Shown: positions 21,901-33,925, counted from the stretch's first letter. The stretch is 64,000 nucleotides of DNA from Coenobita brevimanus (GCA_032717465.1 CM064632.1:26005064-26069063); one strand, 5' to 3'. The notes: generated from the sequence alone by a model not told the origin. Translations and numbers: made by a program.

Positions 21901-23470
21901 CCGGGGCAGTAATGGGGGGGAGGGGGGCGAAAGGAGGACTTAAAGCGGGGTTTGAGAGGAGGAATTAGAGAGGAGGAGGGCGAGAGAGAGTCAAGAGGAA
22001 AACCTAAATGTGAAAGAGGACCAAGAGGGAGATTTCTAGGAGGGTGAGGGGGAACTGAATGGGGGGGGGAGGGTGAGTGGGGCCAAACAAATGGACTTAA
22101 ATGGGGCTAAAAGATAACTTATTAGGGAGAGTGAGTCGAGAGGAAAAGCTAAAGAGGGTGAGGGAAGAGAAGAATATCACTTCAAGGGTTGGAGATAAAG
22201 AGAGTCCCTAGGATTGGTGCCTTATTAAGGGGTGAGAAGAGGACTTAAATAATGCCAAAAAGGGGACTAGAAGAAGACTTATGGGGACATATCAGAAAAG
22301 ACGACAAAGGGGATGAGAGGGGACTCACAGGGAACTTAAGGGTGCCAGGAAGGGGTGGTAAAGGGGACTTTCAAAGGGACATGAAGAAAAACTTAAATAG
22401 AGAGCGACGGTGCTTAAAGGAAAAATTAAACATGGTGAGAGAGGGACGTGAAGGGGATGAGGGAGGGCCTGAGACGGTACTTACAGGGGTGGTCAAGGGG
22501 GGCGGTAATATCTCAGGCCAACACCAAGCTACACCCAGCAAAAAAAGAAGCGAGAATATCCTGATATAGTGTTAATGGAGCCTAAGTTGGGGGAGTGAGG
22601 GGGGGGGGGAGGTAAGGAGGGAGATGAGAGAGGGGTGGAGGTAAGGAGGGAGATGAGAGAGGGGTGGGGAGGTAAGGAGAGAGATGAAAGAGGGGTGGAG
22701 GATAAGTGGAGGAAAGAGAGAGTGTAAAAATGCGGTGGAGGAGGAGAGAGAAGGGTGGGAGTGAGAAGGGAGGGAAAGAGAGAACAGGGAGGGTAAGGAA
22801 TTGAGGAGGAGTTAAGAAAGGATCGGAAAAATGAAAGGTAAAGGCTTGGGGGGGGGGGAGACAGGATGGGAGAGGAGGGATGCTCTTGAGAAGGGAAAGG
22901 AGGGGAGAAAAGGGAGGGGAGGGGAGGAGACAGAAGGGAAACAAGTGGAGAGAAGGAGTGGGATGGAAGGAATGCAGAAGACGTGATGGGAAGAGAAAGA
23001 AAGGGGAGAGGACTGAAAGGTAGAGGAGAGGAAAGGAAAAATGGGAAGGGATAGAAAGTGAGAAGAGAAGGGAGGGGATTAGAAGGGAGAGGAGGAAAAA
23101 AGGGAGGAGATAAGGAAGAAAATGAGGCCAGAAGGAAAGATAGACAGATGGGTAGAGGCGAGAGGGTTTCGAAAGGGTTGAGAAAGACGGGGAGGAGGAG
23201 GAAGAGGGGATACGAGAAGTGTAGGAGGGCAGAAGTCGAGAAGAAAGCTAAGTAGACGAACGAGTGGAGAAGAAAAGAAAGAACTAGAGAAAGAAGGTGT
23301 AAATAGGATGAAATGGGGAAAAGAGTAGTGGAAGAATTGAGAAGACAGAGGGAAAGATTACGTTAGGGTAAGTAACAGGAAATATATGGGTGCTCAAGAC
23401 TCAAGCAAAGGGGGCGAGGAGGAGTGAAAGAGATGGAAGAGGGAGAGAGTAATAAGAAATGTAAATATGA
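21900..23470 (+). repeat. Long polypurine block (GGA/GAA-rich plus strand)
   Basis: About 1.5 kb of the plus strand is strongly purine-biased, with few pyrimidine runs. Within it, about 22595-22700 carries three to four tandem units of about 32 bp containing GAGGTAAGGAGGGAGATGAG. Lys/Glu/Arg/Gly-rich open frames over the block are compositional. Such asymmetry favours triplex (H-DNA) structures. Confidence 0.75.
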
Positions 23471-23929
23471 AAAGAAAAAAAAAGATGGAGGATTTTTGCT
23501 ATGAGAATGAAAGAGAGAGAAAGCATGGTGTGGAGAAACCCCCAGTTTTGTACAGTAATTTCTAAAGCATATAATAACTATACAGTAATTCATGTCTGCC
23601 CCTTCCGTATCGTTGCTCACTACGCTCTGTAATGTGGGATGCAGGCTAATCACATCTAGCAAGATAAGATGTTCTGTAAATTGTCGCATAAAATAGGGTC
23701 TTTTTTACGCCTCCCACTTACATACGACTAAAGAGAAAAGAAAAATGTAGTTTAAAGGAAGGAAGAACTAGGAAACGAAATGAGAACGTAAAGGGAGGAA
23801 AGGAGGAGAGGAAAAAGCGGAGGAGAGAGAAGGAGGAATGATTTTATGAGCAGGGGTAGGATTAGAAAACAGTTTAAGACAAGAGACGAGGAAATGAGAA
23901 AGAAGACCTTGGGAACTAAGTGGGAATAT
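23471..23929. other. No feature recognised
   Basis: Purine-biased sequence interrupted by AT-rich unique sequence at 23560-23720; no coding or dispersed-repeat signal. Confidence 0.35.
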
Positions 23930-24146
23930 TAAACAAAAGCATTCAGGGGCCGAAAGCTAATCGACCGCCAAGATATGTTGTTGGCAATGATACAAGCTAC
24001 CTACAAACCAAATCTGAAGAAAGCCAATCCCTATTAAAAAAAATAAGCAGTATATTTATGGCGGCTGGCATTCGGTCGTCCTTGATCAAATCATCACCAA
24101 AACTATTAGGCCTCCTTACATCCACATGGTTGCTGTTTCCTGAATG
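23930..24146 (-). repeat. Dispersed repeat Q, copy 1
   Basis: Reverse-complemented, it follows 50935-51200 closely: ACAGCAACCATGTGGAT, TTTTGGTGATGATTTGATCA, CCGAATGCCAGCCGCCATA, then AACAACATATCTTGGCGG, GATTAGCTTTCGGCCCC. It ends directly against the (ATCT)n tail of the RTE fragment at 24147. The element class is unknown. Confidence 0.7.
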
Positions 24147-24945
24147 TATCTATCTATCTATCTTGCCAGATGCCATAATCCCGTAAGGGGTGGTCACAAA
24201 AAAATCGCCTCCATGTCTTCCTGTCCCCCGCCATTTCAATGCCCTCCCCCCAGCGCACACCCCCGTCTCTCATATACCTCTCGACTCTATCCCTCCATCT
24301 CATCATTGGCCTGTCCTTCCCTCTTCCCCCCTCCACTTCACTCACATACACACTCCTCGTTAGTCTCTCGTTCTCCATCCTCCCCACATGACCAAACCAC
24401 CTCAGTGTATTTCTCCTAACCCTTTCTATCACATCCACATCCACACCACAACGCTCCTTCACTTCCTTATTTGTCAGTCTGTCTCTCCAGGTAATTCCAC
24501 AAGCTCCTCTCAAATAACTCATTTCCACTGCTGTCACTTGTGTCCTTTCAACAAGGTCCAAGCTTCACTTCCATATGTTAGAGTTGGTATCACAATACTA
24601 TCACGCAGCAACTTTTTTTTTACTTCCATGCTCACTTCTTATTTCTTATCACTGCTTTCAAGGAACCAGCAATCTTTCTTCCTTGTTGCAGCCTTTCAAG
24701 CACTTCATCCTCCAAACTTCCATTCTTACTTATCACACTACCCAAGGATTTAAACGCACTCACATTTTCCATTTCCTCATCATTCAGCCTCACCGTATGT
24801 TCAATTACTTCATTTCTCACGAAGATCATAACTTTACTCTTCCCTACATTCACCTTTAGATTCCGCTTCTTACACACTCTCCCGGACTCATTCATCAAGC
24901 CTTGCAGTACCCCTTCGTCGTCACAGCTTTTCAAGATAATGTGGC
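24147..24945 (-). mobile_element. RTE-type retrotransposon, 5'-truncated and frame-broken
   Basis: On the minus strand it encodes, in two frame pieces, the region after the reverse transcriptase active site. The first piece (about 24640-24940) has KKRNLKVNVGKSKVM, ENVSAFKSLGSVIS and VLERLQQGRK. The second (24154-24561) has MSYLRGACGITW, NTLRWFGHVGRM and an RW-D-VERYM block. It ends GGGATTATGGCATCTGG followed by a GATA-type tail (about 24150-24165). The FADD active site and everything upstream are missing. It is one of several copies of one family in this window (also 26325, 35371, 50278, 56341). Confidence 0.85.
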
Positions 24946-25582
24946 AACACTCACACACACACACACACACACACACACCGACAAAAACTATATCGCCTCG
25001 CATTGCTAAAGGGGATGCGATAGTGTAGGGACAAGAGGGAAAAGTGAGGTAGGAGAAATGAGAGAGAGAGAGAGAGAGAGAGGGAGGGGGGGGAGGGGAG
25101 TATAAACTGAGAGAAGGAGAGTGTAATATAAGAATTTAGGAGTAAAGAAAAGGAGCAGAAAGTTAAGAGGGATGGAAGAGATGGAGAAGAACGGAGAAAA
25201 AATGAGGCAGATGAAACTCAAACAAGGAGAAAGAAGGATGAAATTTGGTTGTGAAATATAAGAGTGCAAGAGTTAAGACGAGGAGAGCGATGGCAGGAGG
25301 AGGGAGAAGGGAGAAAGAACACGATGAGAGATGGGCATGAATGGAGGCAAAGAAGAGATTAGAAGATAGGAGAGAATCTGGAAAAATGGGGAGAACACGA
25401 TCAGGATGGCTATAAATGGAGGAAATGAGTTGGAAGAACGCAGAAGGGAGAGGAAAGTAAGGAATGTGTATGTAAGCCTGGGACGTTGGCTGGCTTTTTG
25501 GTCATAACTGCCCATCTGGTCTGGGTCGGTAGTCACAAGTGGTAACATTATAGTGTTATACTATCCATCTATTATCTACCTA

Positions 25583-25585
<3 letters not shown>
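24946..25585. other. No gene; (CA)n and purine-rich tract
   Basis: (CA)n at 24952-24979 abuts the RTE fragment. 25015-25480 is a purine-rich plus strand similar in style to 21900-23470. The rest shows nothing recognised. Confidence 0.5.
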
Positions 25586-25635
<50 letters not shown>

Positions 25636-26190
25636 TGGGGGGGGGAATCAGAAAGAAATATTGGATATATTCTTGCTGGTCGGGATTGGGGTCGGGGGCG
25701 ATGACCGCTCCCTTAAACTCCCAGGTGTAGTTTCTGTGCTTCAGGTTGAGTACATTATGGTGTCTGTGACCATATATATACATAGCCATCTATCTGTCTA
25801 TCTATATTATCTACCTGTGTAATATATCTACCTAGATATATTATCTACGTATCTGTATATCTGTACATCTATATGTCTATGTTATAATCCACCCACCCAC
25901 AACCCACCATCTACTCAACTATACTCCACCAACACCACCACTTCATCCACACCTCCGTCCCACTTACACCACACTACTATCACTACCACACACAAGTTTG
26001 CTCTCTCAACTCAAACTTTTGGCACATTTTGTAACCGTTGGGGTCTGTCTGCATGGGCAGGTTTTATCCCTATTTACGTTTTCGCCTGGTTTGCCAGAAA
26101 ATGCATAATAGTGTTTCCAGCTAAGGGACATCGCCGCCTGACGTGGTCCTGGGATATTGACACTGACATGGATTTCACTGAGCACTTGGC

Positions 26191-26241
<51 letters not shown>
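25586..26241. repeat. (GT)n, TATC-type and CCA-rich microsatellites
   Basis: (GT)n at 25586-25634 and 26194-26242, a degenerate CTAT tract at about 25780-25880, and CCACCCA/CACCA-rich sequence at 25890-25990. Sequence between them is unremarkable. Confidence 0.75.
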
Positions 26242-26244
<3 letters not shown>

Positions 26245-26324
26245 CATCATCATCATCGGGATCACGATAGCATCTTAGTAATGTAGTCATCTGTCACGTT
26301 AATAAACAGCCATTGGTCTTACAT

Positions 26325-26577
26325 GTGTAGGGAATGGAGAATGAGAGGCTAAGAGAGTGTGTATGGGTGAGGTGGAGGGGGAAAAGGGAAGGGAAAGACC
26401 GAGGATGAGGTAGTATGATGAGGTGGAGAGATATATTAGTAGAAAGGAGTGTGGATTGGAGGAAAGGGCAACCTGACGGCGGGGAACAGAGCAACGTAGA
26501 GGCGACTCGTTTGAGGCTAACCTCTTCCTGGGATTGAGGCGTCTACCTGTGGATAGGGAAATAAACAGAGAGATAGA
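26325..26577 (+). mobile_element. RTE-type retrotransposon 3' end fragment
   Basis: GGAATGGAGAATGAGAGGCT, AGACCGAGGATGAGGTAG, GGGATTGAGGCGTCTACC and a final GAGAGATAGATAGG follow the same order as the end of the copy at 56341-57755 (AGGATGGAGAATGAAAGACT... GGGATTAGGGCGTCGGGCTA). Indels have broken the frame. Confidence 0.75.
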
Positions 26578-26619
26578 TAGGCATTTTCAAGTCATCATTC
26601 ATTCATCATCCAATCCTAT

Positions 26620-27025
26620 GTTGCCACATGAGTTTAGGAGCCCGGGGCTAGCCAAGTTGGTCCTGACATTTAAGATGAGAGTGACCAGGCTCAATCATCC
26701 CTGAGTTGCATTACGCGAGCAGTAAACCCCAACCACTCCTTCGATATAAACCTGCCCAGGCTCAGTCCGAGTGGAACGCCTTAGTTACCCACTAAAACCA
26801 CCAGTCGCCGTATTTCAGTTATGTGGTTACCACCCAACGTAGTAACTGGTTTCCTGGTATACAGGAAACCATTTAGCTTGTCACTCAGTGTAGAGTCAAC
26901 CGTAGACAGAAGGAAGCATAGAGAATGAAGGAAAGAAAGACAGAAGAGGAAGGAAGGAAAAATGGACGGAAGAGAGGAAAGGGCAATCACCCGAGAGCAG
27001 CACTACATTGAGTGAAGTAATGGGT
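26620..27025 (+). repeat. Dispersed repeat L, copy 1
   Basis: The block ATGTGGTTACCACCCAACGT, GGTTTCCTGG, ACAGGAAACCATTTAGCTTG, TCACTCA, then a purine-rich stretch and GCAGCACTACAT is repeated at 50395-50645, with fragments at 34040-34115 and 46500-46610. No transposase or promoter boxes were identified. Confidence 0.65.
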
Positions 27026-27229
27026 GAAAGTTTTTGAGATATAATCCAGTAACATTTTCTTTACGTGTGGACATGTTCCTGCTGTATCTGTTAATAAAGC
27101 ATACAGGTGAGACTTATTTAACATGAAATACACCACATACATGAACACTTAACTGAATCCATTCACTCCAATAACCTATTTACCAACACAATAGCCCGCC
27201 CCCGGCTACACCCTCCAGTGGTCATCCCC

Positions 27230-27720
27230 CCACCCACCTATTATCCCTCATGAATATGTTAACATCCATGGACCCATTTTCCTCCATGGACCTATATTAG
27301 CCCTTGGGTCTATTTTAACCATGGACGTATTATCCCTCATGACCCTACTTTCTCCCTTGGACCCATTTTCCCCCGTGGACCTATTTTCCCAATGAATCTA
27401 CTTTCCAAATGGACTTATTTCTCCCATGGATCTTTTTACCTTTTGGACCTATTTTCCCCATGGATCTATTTCCCATAACTTTATTTTCTCTCATAGCACC
27501 ATTTTTTCCGTATCTGTTTTCTGCCATGAACCTCTTTTTGTCCCCCAGAGACCTATTCTCCTTCCATTAACCTGTTTTTCCCTCCATGGACCTATTTTAC
27601 CCATGAACCTCTTTCCGTTTGACCGATTTTTCCAGAAGACCTATTTTCCCCGTAAACCCATTTTCTCTCCATGGGTAGCCTGAACACCGAATCCCCACAT
27701 GGACCTGTCTTCTCTCTTGG
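27230..27720. repeat. Degenerate minisatellite, CATGGACCTATTTTCCC
   Basis: Units of about 18-21 bp based on CCATGGACCTATTTTCC recur more than 20 times with heavy divergence. No coding support. Confidence 0.75.
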
Positions 27721-27894
27721 AACTATTTCATCTTTCTTCTTTTATTTATTCATGTAGTTGTTTTTTAAACCATTGGTCTTATTTTTCGACATAGACCAAT
27801 TTCCCCAGAGGCCAAACACCATGGTCCTGTTGTCGTACATAGATCAGTTCTAGCCACGAATATGTGTATCCTATAGATCTGTTTCCAGTGGACC

Positions 27895-28530
27895 ATTTTT
27901 CCCCCATCCACCCACCCACAAATCCATACACTGCCCTCTCTCGTAGCGTCGCGTCGTAAGCCCTTCTCTTGCTTTATCCTCCGGGAATCAGTACATCCAC
28001 CCACCCACTCAACACACCCCGACACAAAGCACATCCACCCGCCCACCCTCCCGGCCCACCACATCTGCTCACCCACCAACCTTACCCACACCTTCCACTC
28101 GGCCTATCCTGCCTGTCAACCCACCCACCCACTCTACCCACCATGCCTGCAACCCATCCACCAACTCAGCCCACCCTGCTTGTCAACCCACCCACCCAGT
28201 GCCTACTCTCCATTTGAATCCACCTACCCACTCTGCCCAACTTGCCTGTTAACCTACCCACCCACTCTGCCCAACAGCTCGTCAACCCACCCTCCCACCG
28301 ACCTTCCAAATCAGTCCATCCACCCACCCCGCCTTGCCCACTAACTCCCTCCATCCCACCCTGCCCAGAAACTCCATCCACCACACCCTGCCCACCAGCC
28401 CCATCCATCACACCCCTCTCACCCACCCACCCAACCACCCACCCACCCGTCCCACACCACCCGTCCAGCCTGCCCATCTACCTCACCCACTCTGCCGACC
28501 CTGGCCATTCATCCATCTTGCCCGGCAGAA
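27895..28530. repeat. C-rich degenerate repeat (CCCACCCA, CTGCCCAACC)
   Basis: The plus strand repeats CCCACCCACTCTGCCCA-like units of irregular length. Pro/His/Thr-rich and Gly/Val/Trp-rich frames on the two strands are compositional. Confidence 0.75.
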
Positions 28531-28540
28531 TGGCTTGCAA

Positions 28541-28541
28541 G

Positions 28542-28589
<48 letters not shown>

Positions 28590-28685
28590 GAGAGAGAGAG
28601 AGGAGGGGGAGGGGAGGGGGAGCGCAGCTTCTTTCATAGTATAGAATAATACTACATCCTGCGATTTCATTCCCTTCAGAAATGA

Positions 28686-28737
<52 letters not shown>
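28541..28737. repeat. (CA)n, (GA)n and (CT)n cluster
   Basis: (CA)n at 28544-28587 passes into GA and GGA-rich sequence (to about 28622), followed by (CT)n at 28690-28737. Confidence 0.85.
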
Positions 28738-28741
<4 letters not shown>

Positions 28742-29576
28742 AATAGGTTAAAGGAGGCTGTATGTACACCCTCCAGTAAAAAAATAAAAATGGCAATTTA
28801 ATTAAAATCGTCTGAAGAGAGCATGGAAGAAGGAAAAAAAAAACATTGAATGGTCTTAGGAAATAACATCATCAGCGATCAAAGTGAAACTATCGAATGC
28901 CTGGGTACATGACTGTATAGGCAATGTATCGTTAGTACGAAGACACGTGTATGCATACAGAAATTATAGCATTTAAACTATCTTAGTAAATTCCTTCAAT
29001 ATCACAGAGCCGTCAGTGTACTGGATGTATAAAGCAAATTCTGTAGGTGTGTCTTGATTTCACAGCGCCTTGTGTTGCTCTAGTGAAAGAACAATACCCT
29101 GATATTAGCCGGATTTATTGTAATAATACAGGTGTCGGCCAGATATCGACCTGGAGAGGGTCAAGTTGGGCTGAAGCTGTTGCATCTCCACAGTCAGCAT
29201 TGGACGCCCTTGATCAGCAGAGAGAAATATTATCAAACAAACGATGTTGAAGAACTATACAAATTCTCTCCACTTTACTCTCACAAAAAAAACTATGATA
29301 TCTGAATCAGTATAAAATCCAGTAACTGTCACTTCTATCTGTTCATATTCTGGCAAATACCAGACGATATTTGTCAGCTGAGAGAATTCCTAGCGGTCAA
29401 AAAGCAGTTCAAGCGTACGATTTTTTTTTTTTTTTAATCGACTCATGCGAAAATGGAATAAATATTTGGGTCACTTAAAAATCCAGTGTGTCACCCAGCT
29501 CAATCTCACTGTCTGTATTTTGTTATGGTAGTTCATTGACGCAGTAATGATTTGAGTACCTTTGCTGTAGATTGTG

Positions 29577-29578
<2 letters not shown>
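28738..29578. other. Mostly featureless; one short unassigned open frame
   Basis: A 67-codon frame (29047-29250, plus) has an even amino-acid composition and contains YPDISRIYCNNTGVGQ. It opens with GTG, not ATG. A GATTTCACAG acceptor-like sequence lies at about 29055, so it could be a terminal exon piece, but no partner exon or known domain supports this. A T-run lies near 29420. Confidence 0.2.
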
Positions 29579-29636
<58 letters not shown>

Positions 29637-29929
29637 GGGCCTATATGCATCCATATATACATGCATACAGCCTTACAGGTATATTATATATAGGCCTGTA
29701 CATAGATACATATATACATACATACTCGTACACTCACAGTAACTGCATACATACTTCATAGGGTCAGTTGCTTACCCGCGGTCGACGGGTCTGCTGGGCC
29801 AGGCTTGACCGGGGTTAAACAACATCAAAACAACATATTCAATACATAAATACTGCATGCATAGAATTACACATACATGTGTTTAGGTAGGTGGAGAGAT
29901 GGATGGGTAGCAAGAGAACGATAGATGCG

Positions 29930-30012
<83 letters not shown>

Positions 30013-30061
30013 ACGATTGTAGCAATAAGAGAGGTAGGCTGGAGAGGGAACTAGTTGTCAG

Positions 30062-30094
<33 letters not shown>
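29579..30094. repeat. (CT)n, (GT)n-(GA)n and (CT)n tracts
   Basis: (CT)n at 29579-29633, a compound (GT)n-(GA)n at 29930-30009, and (CT)n at 30065-30094. Between them, 29765-29815 holds GTTGCTTACCCGCGGTCGAC, a short motif repeated at about 47952. The GA and CT tracts flanking 30010-30064 can pair. Confidence 0.8.
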
Positions 30095-30097
<3 letters not shown>

Positions 30098-30880
30098 GTT
30101 TCCCACATTTTCCCGTAATTCCCTTTTCAAATTTTCGACACAGTTTCATATCGTTGTCTTGCACCAAACATTCCAACCTTCCCCGATTACTTTCATCGTC
30201 CTCCAGTCCCAAAGCTTTTCCACTGATTGATTTTCATTATAATGGTAGGTGGGGGCGGTCACCATCCACTCACCCAATGTAGTGCAACCTTCAGGCGAGT
30301 AAGGCTGGTCATCCTTGCCTTATATGTCAGGACTAAGTACCTTAGCCCTCTGTTTCTACGCTCCTGATGGGACTAAAAAGGACTGAGTGATGATGATGAT
30401 ATGATGATAACGATGATGATAATGATGATATGATGATAACGATGATGATTGATGATTATGGTGATGATTTACTGTAGTCATCCTTTTTTTTTTATCTTTG
30501 GTCATTTTCACATTTTTTCGAAACCTGATTTCTTTTTCAGAATCCAGTTTCATCCTTCCCATTCTACATTCACTTTTTCGAAAATGCACACGCAATATTG
30601 CCCCAAATTCGTTTTCTCTTTTTGAATGTATATATTGTAAATCAATGTCTTTCACTTTTGTTTTTTGGTTTTTTATTTATACTCCTTTAGTCAGTTTGTC
30701 TTAGTATTTCCCACCCTTATAATATAATCCATTATTATATTATTTACCCTTTGCATTTTGCCAAACATTTTTCCTGTCATTATTTTTGGCCTGTTTCTTC
30801 CTGCTAATTCGCCTTTCCTACTTTCTCCCCTCTACAGTTTTGCATATATTTTAAAACGCTGTTGTTTTTGCGCAGTGGTG
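30095..30880. other. No gene; GAT-rich patch at 30388-30470
   Basis: AT-rich sequence with a GATGAT/ATGATA patch. No recognised coding region or dispersed repeat. Confidence 0.4.
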
Positions 30881-30883
30881 TGT

Positions 30884-30960
<77 letters not shown>
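30881..30960. repeat. (GT)n-(GA)n compound microsatellite
   Basis: GT repeats from about 30880 pass directly into GA repeats ending near 30959, the same compound structure as at 29930-30009. Confidence 0.9.
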
Positions 30961-30962
<2 letters not shown>

Positions 30963-31039
30963 AAAGACAGAAAGAGTTCGAGTATGTGAATGACAGAAGT
31001 ACAGTTAACCTGCAACAGATACCGTAAAGTCTCCCTTAC

Positions 31040-31321
31040 ATTTCTTCTTTCCATCTGACCCACATCCTCCGTTGTTCGTTTTTTTTTTTTTTTCCTAACA
31101 CACCCTTTTTCTTCCGTACCCTTCCCCCTCACCATCTCAACCCCGTCTCCGTCCATTCCTCTCTAATTTTGCTTCCATCGTCTATATTCTCAACTCCATG
31201 CCCTGATCATCATCATCTGTCCTCCGGTTAATCTGCCACGCACTCACCCCTCCCACTCTAATGCATCAAGTCGTCCATCTCCCCCCACTCCAATTTCTGT
31301 CCTCTCTTACCCACCTTGTAA

Positions 31322-31353
<32 letters not shown>

Positions 31354-31830
31354 ACCCGTCTCCTCCATCCTTTCTCTCTTATATGCCTCCTGTTCATTCC
31401 ACATCGCTCTTGTATCCCTTATCCTCCCCCATTCTCCTTTCTTCTATTCCCTATCCATACTTCTCTTCCATTTCCCATCCCTCTGCTCACCACCCTTACC
31501 TGCGACACTCTTTCCTGGCCCAAAGGATCCAATCTTCCATTCCTCCTCTTTTCCTGTTCCAGTTGTCCTCTTTCCCTTTTTCTTTCATTCATCAGTTTTC
31601 CATCTCTCACTCATCCCATCTCCATTCCCCTTTCTTCCCTCTCACCCTCAGTTCCCTATCTCTCCCCCCCTTCTTCCTCTCTTTCTCTCTCCCCATTCCC
31701 CATGCCGTCTGCCGACCCCCCTAATCCGGCACACCCTCTCCATCCCACTCCATCCCATCCAGTCTTCCAAATCACCCTCCTGTCCCATCAACTAGACTGC
31801 CATCCTATTCGCTCGTTCGTCATGCAGTTC
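31040..31830 (+). repeat. Pyrimidine-rich block
   Basis: About 0.8 kb of strongly C/T-biased plus strand with TCCATTCCCC-like sequence and a (CT)n patch at 31322-31347. A 335-codon open frame (31261-32268) passes through it; it is rich in Ser, Pro, Leu and Phe, has no domain, and is explained by the lack of stop codons in pyrimidine sequence. Confidence 0.7.
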
Positions 31831-31909
31831 CACCACCCCCCCCCTTCAAGAAGAAAAAAAAATCACCCTCATTTAGCTTTCCTTCATGTTTTAGTTTTTT
31901 TTTTTTTTT

Positions 31910-32190
31910 CTTACCTTTTTACACGAGCGGTAGTAGCGCCGTTTTTCTCCGTCCAAAGAGAATCCCTCATCAGGCCAAACTGTTACATTCTGCAGTCGCT
32001 CGTCACAAAGCATCACAAAAAATACTTCATATTTAACTCTAGCTTTCCCTATTGTGTCTTTTTTTTTTTCTGCACCTTTATTTTACACCTGAGTGGCAGT
32101 ACCCCATTTTCCATCGTCCAAGAGAATCTACTAGCAGGTCAAACTATTATAATAACTATTTGTTTGTCATACAGCTTTAGCAGATATTAT
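31910..32190 (+). repeat. Direct duplication of about 100 bp
   Basis: A stretch beginning TTTTTACACGAGCGGTAGTA (about 31916) recurs diverged at about 32085 as TTTTACACCTGAGTGGCAGT. Both continue through CCGTCCAAAGAGAATC / CATCGTCCAAGAGAATC and CAGGCCAAACTGTTA / CAGGTCAAACTATTA, with a period near 170 bp. Confidence 0.65.
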
Positions 32191-32277
32191 GAGAAGTGGA
32201 TGGATGGAGCAGGTGCAGGTGTAGAAAGAAATCTCAGTAGGTGGTGGTTTCTTGAGTTACTGAACTGAATGGTACAG

Positions 32278-32323
<46 letters not shown>
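32278..32323. repeat. (GT)n microsatellite
   Basis: Pure GT repeat of about 44 bp between the duplication and the next tandem array. Confidence 0.9.
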
Positions 32324-32324
<1 letters not shown>

Positions 32325-32339
32325 AATAACTCAAGCAGT

Positions 32340-33000
32340 TTCATTTGACTTTAAATTTGATGGAGGGATAGGGGGACAATCAAGGGGTGATAGACCAGTT
32401 TTCACAGTAGGTCAAAGGTCAAGTTCACGGAGGTTACAGGGCTGGCTCGAGGTCTGTCTCAGCAATTTCAGCTTAAAGCCATTTGTACTCTATTTAGATA
32501 AAACTTACTGGAAGGGATGAGGGTAAGCAGAAACGAATTGGTTCAGTTTTGAGAATTCTTGGTCAAGATTAAGATCAGAGTCTGCCCCGTATATCTGTGA
32601 GTGAACAAAATGACTAAAACAGTTTTGATATGATTTGGACCATATGTAGTGGAATGATCGGCTGACTTGTTTTTGAGAACAGCAGGTCAGAAGTCAGGGT
32701 CGCATACAAAGGCCAACGTAAACAGTTCTTATGGCATTTACGCCCAGCTTTTGAGAAGGGTTCAGGGTGAGACAAGGATAAGGGGACCCGATTTTTAAGG
32801 CAATCAATCAGAATTCGAGGCCACTGCGAAAGGTCAAAATTTCAAAGCCATAGGACAACGTCAGCTGTAAAAGTTTTGACCTGATTTCGACCAAACTTAA
32901 TGAAAGGGTTGAGGGTCAGGCAAGAATAAAGCAAACAAATTTTAAGAACAATGGGTCGAAGGTCAAGGTCGGGTGAAAATCAAATGGGTGAACTGAGGTG
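32340..33000 (+). repeat. Degenerate tandem repeat, period about 136 bp, with AGGTCA direct repeats
   Basis: About five diverged units share CAGTTTTGA, GATTTGGACCA, GGGATGAGGGT and a closing GGTCAAAGGTCAAGGTC-like block. The closing block lies near 32409, 32560, 32684, 32826 and 32953. The first contains AGGTCAAAGGTCA (32409-32421), a perfect direct repeat with one-base spacing of the nuclear-receptor half site; 32684-32696 and 32953-32965 are near matches. No open frame of note. Confidence 0.65.
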
Positions 33001-33367
33001 TTGCATTTTCTGTGTACTGCTCCCCCCCCCTCCCCCACACCTATACAATTTTACTCATCTTAGGGAAGGCCTCTGCATGTGAAGGCGTTATTGAAGCCAT
33101 ATTTAATGATTTGCTAACTCCATTTTGAAAAGTTTCTCGTAACCTGAATAAATCGTTTGAAGGTAGCAAGAATACGAAGGGGAAAGAATCGTCAGTGGAT
33201 GGAATACGTAGAGAGAGAGAGAGAGAGAGAGAGCCGGGGTGACGAACCGAAAACAGTATCACCTTTTACTGGCATAGGGACGGGCGTTACAAGCAACCTC
33301 GAAGCTCCAGCGACAAACGAACTTAAGAGATTTGTAACGAAGGCTTACTTCTGCTTCGAGTAATGTT

Positions 33368-33408
<41 letters not shown>

Positions 33409-33640
33409 AATCCTCCTACCTTCTGTAAATGTGGGAAACTGGGGTGATGATGATGATGACTGCGATCCTCTTGGACCTAGATATAATTCATTTTCGCAAT
33501 ATACTTAATACATCCAGTTCCCCCCCCCCATCTCTCTCTCTCTCTCCGCCACTTTCATCTTCCACATCATCATCCCTATCTGGTCACTGTCTTAATGCCA
33601 AGTGATGATTAAAACTTGGATGGCTTGGATGGCTTTTAGT
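33001..33640. other. No gene; (GA)n and (CT)n patches
   Basis: Short (GA)n at 33213-33232, longer (GA)n at 33372-33404 and CT patches near 33533. Sequence between them has no recognised feature. Confidence 0.45.
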
Positions 33641-33925
33641 AATGCCTTCCTCCTCCTCCTCCTCCTCCTCCATCAAAACAGGTAAGCCTCATCATATCAA
33701 GAGCTTTCATCTCTCCTCACTCGTCCATTGCCTTCAGTTGCAAGAAGGCTCCTCCAGTACCTCCCTCTCTCTCTCCATCCCTCCACCTCTTCGTTCTTCC
33801 TCTTCTCTCCCATCCTTCCCTTTTCTCTCTTTGCCACTCCCTCTGTCCTTCCCTCTCTCCCTTCCTCCTTTTCTCTCACATCTTCCTCGCTTCCCTCTTC
33901 CCTCCCGCTCTATTTCTCCCTCCTT

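Noticed and set aside
31261..32268. 335-codon Ser/Pro/Leu/Phe-rich frame
   Set aside because: It lies in pyrimidine-rich DNA where stop codons are rare, and shows no domain or sensible start.
33671..33686. Second adjacent acceptor/donor pair (CAG/GTAAG at 33681/33682)
   Set aside because: CATCAAAA separates the pyrimidine tract from the CAG and the donor lacks the final T, so it is probably chance beside a (CTC)n tract.
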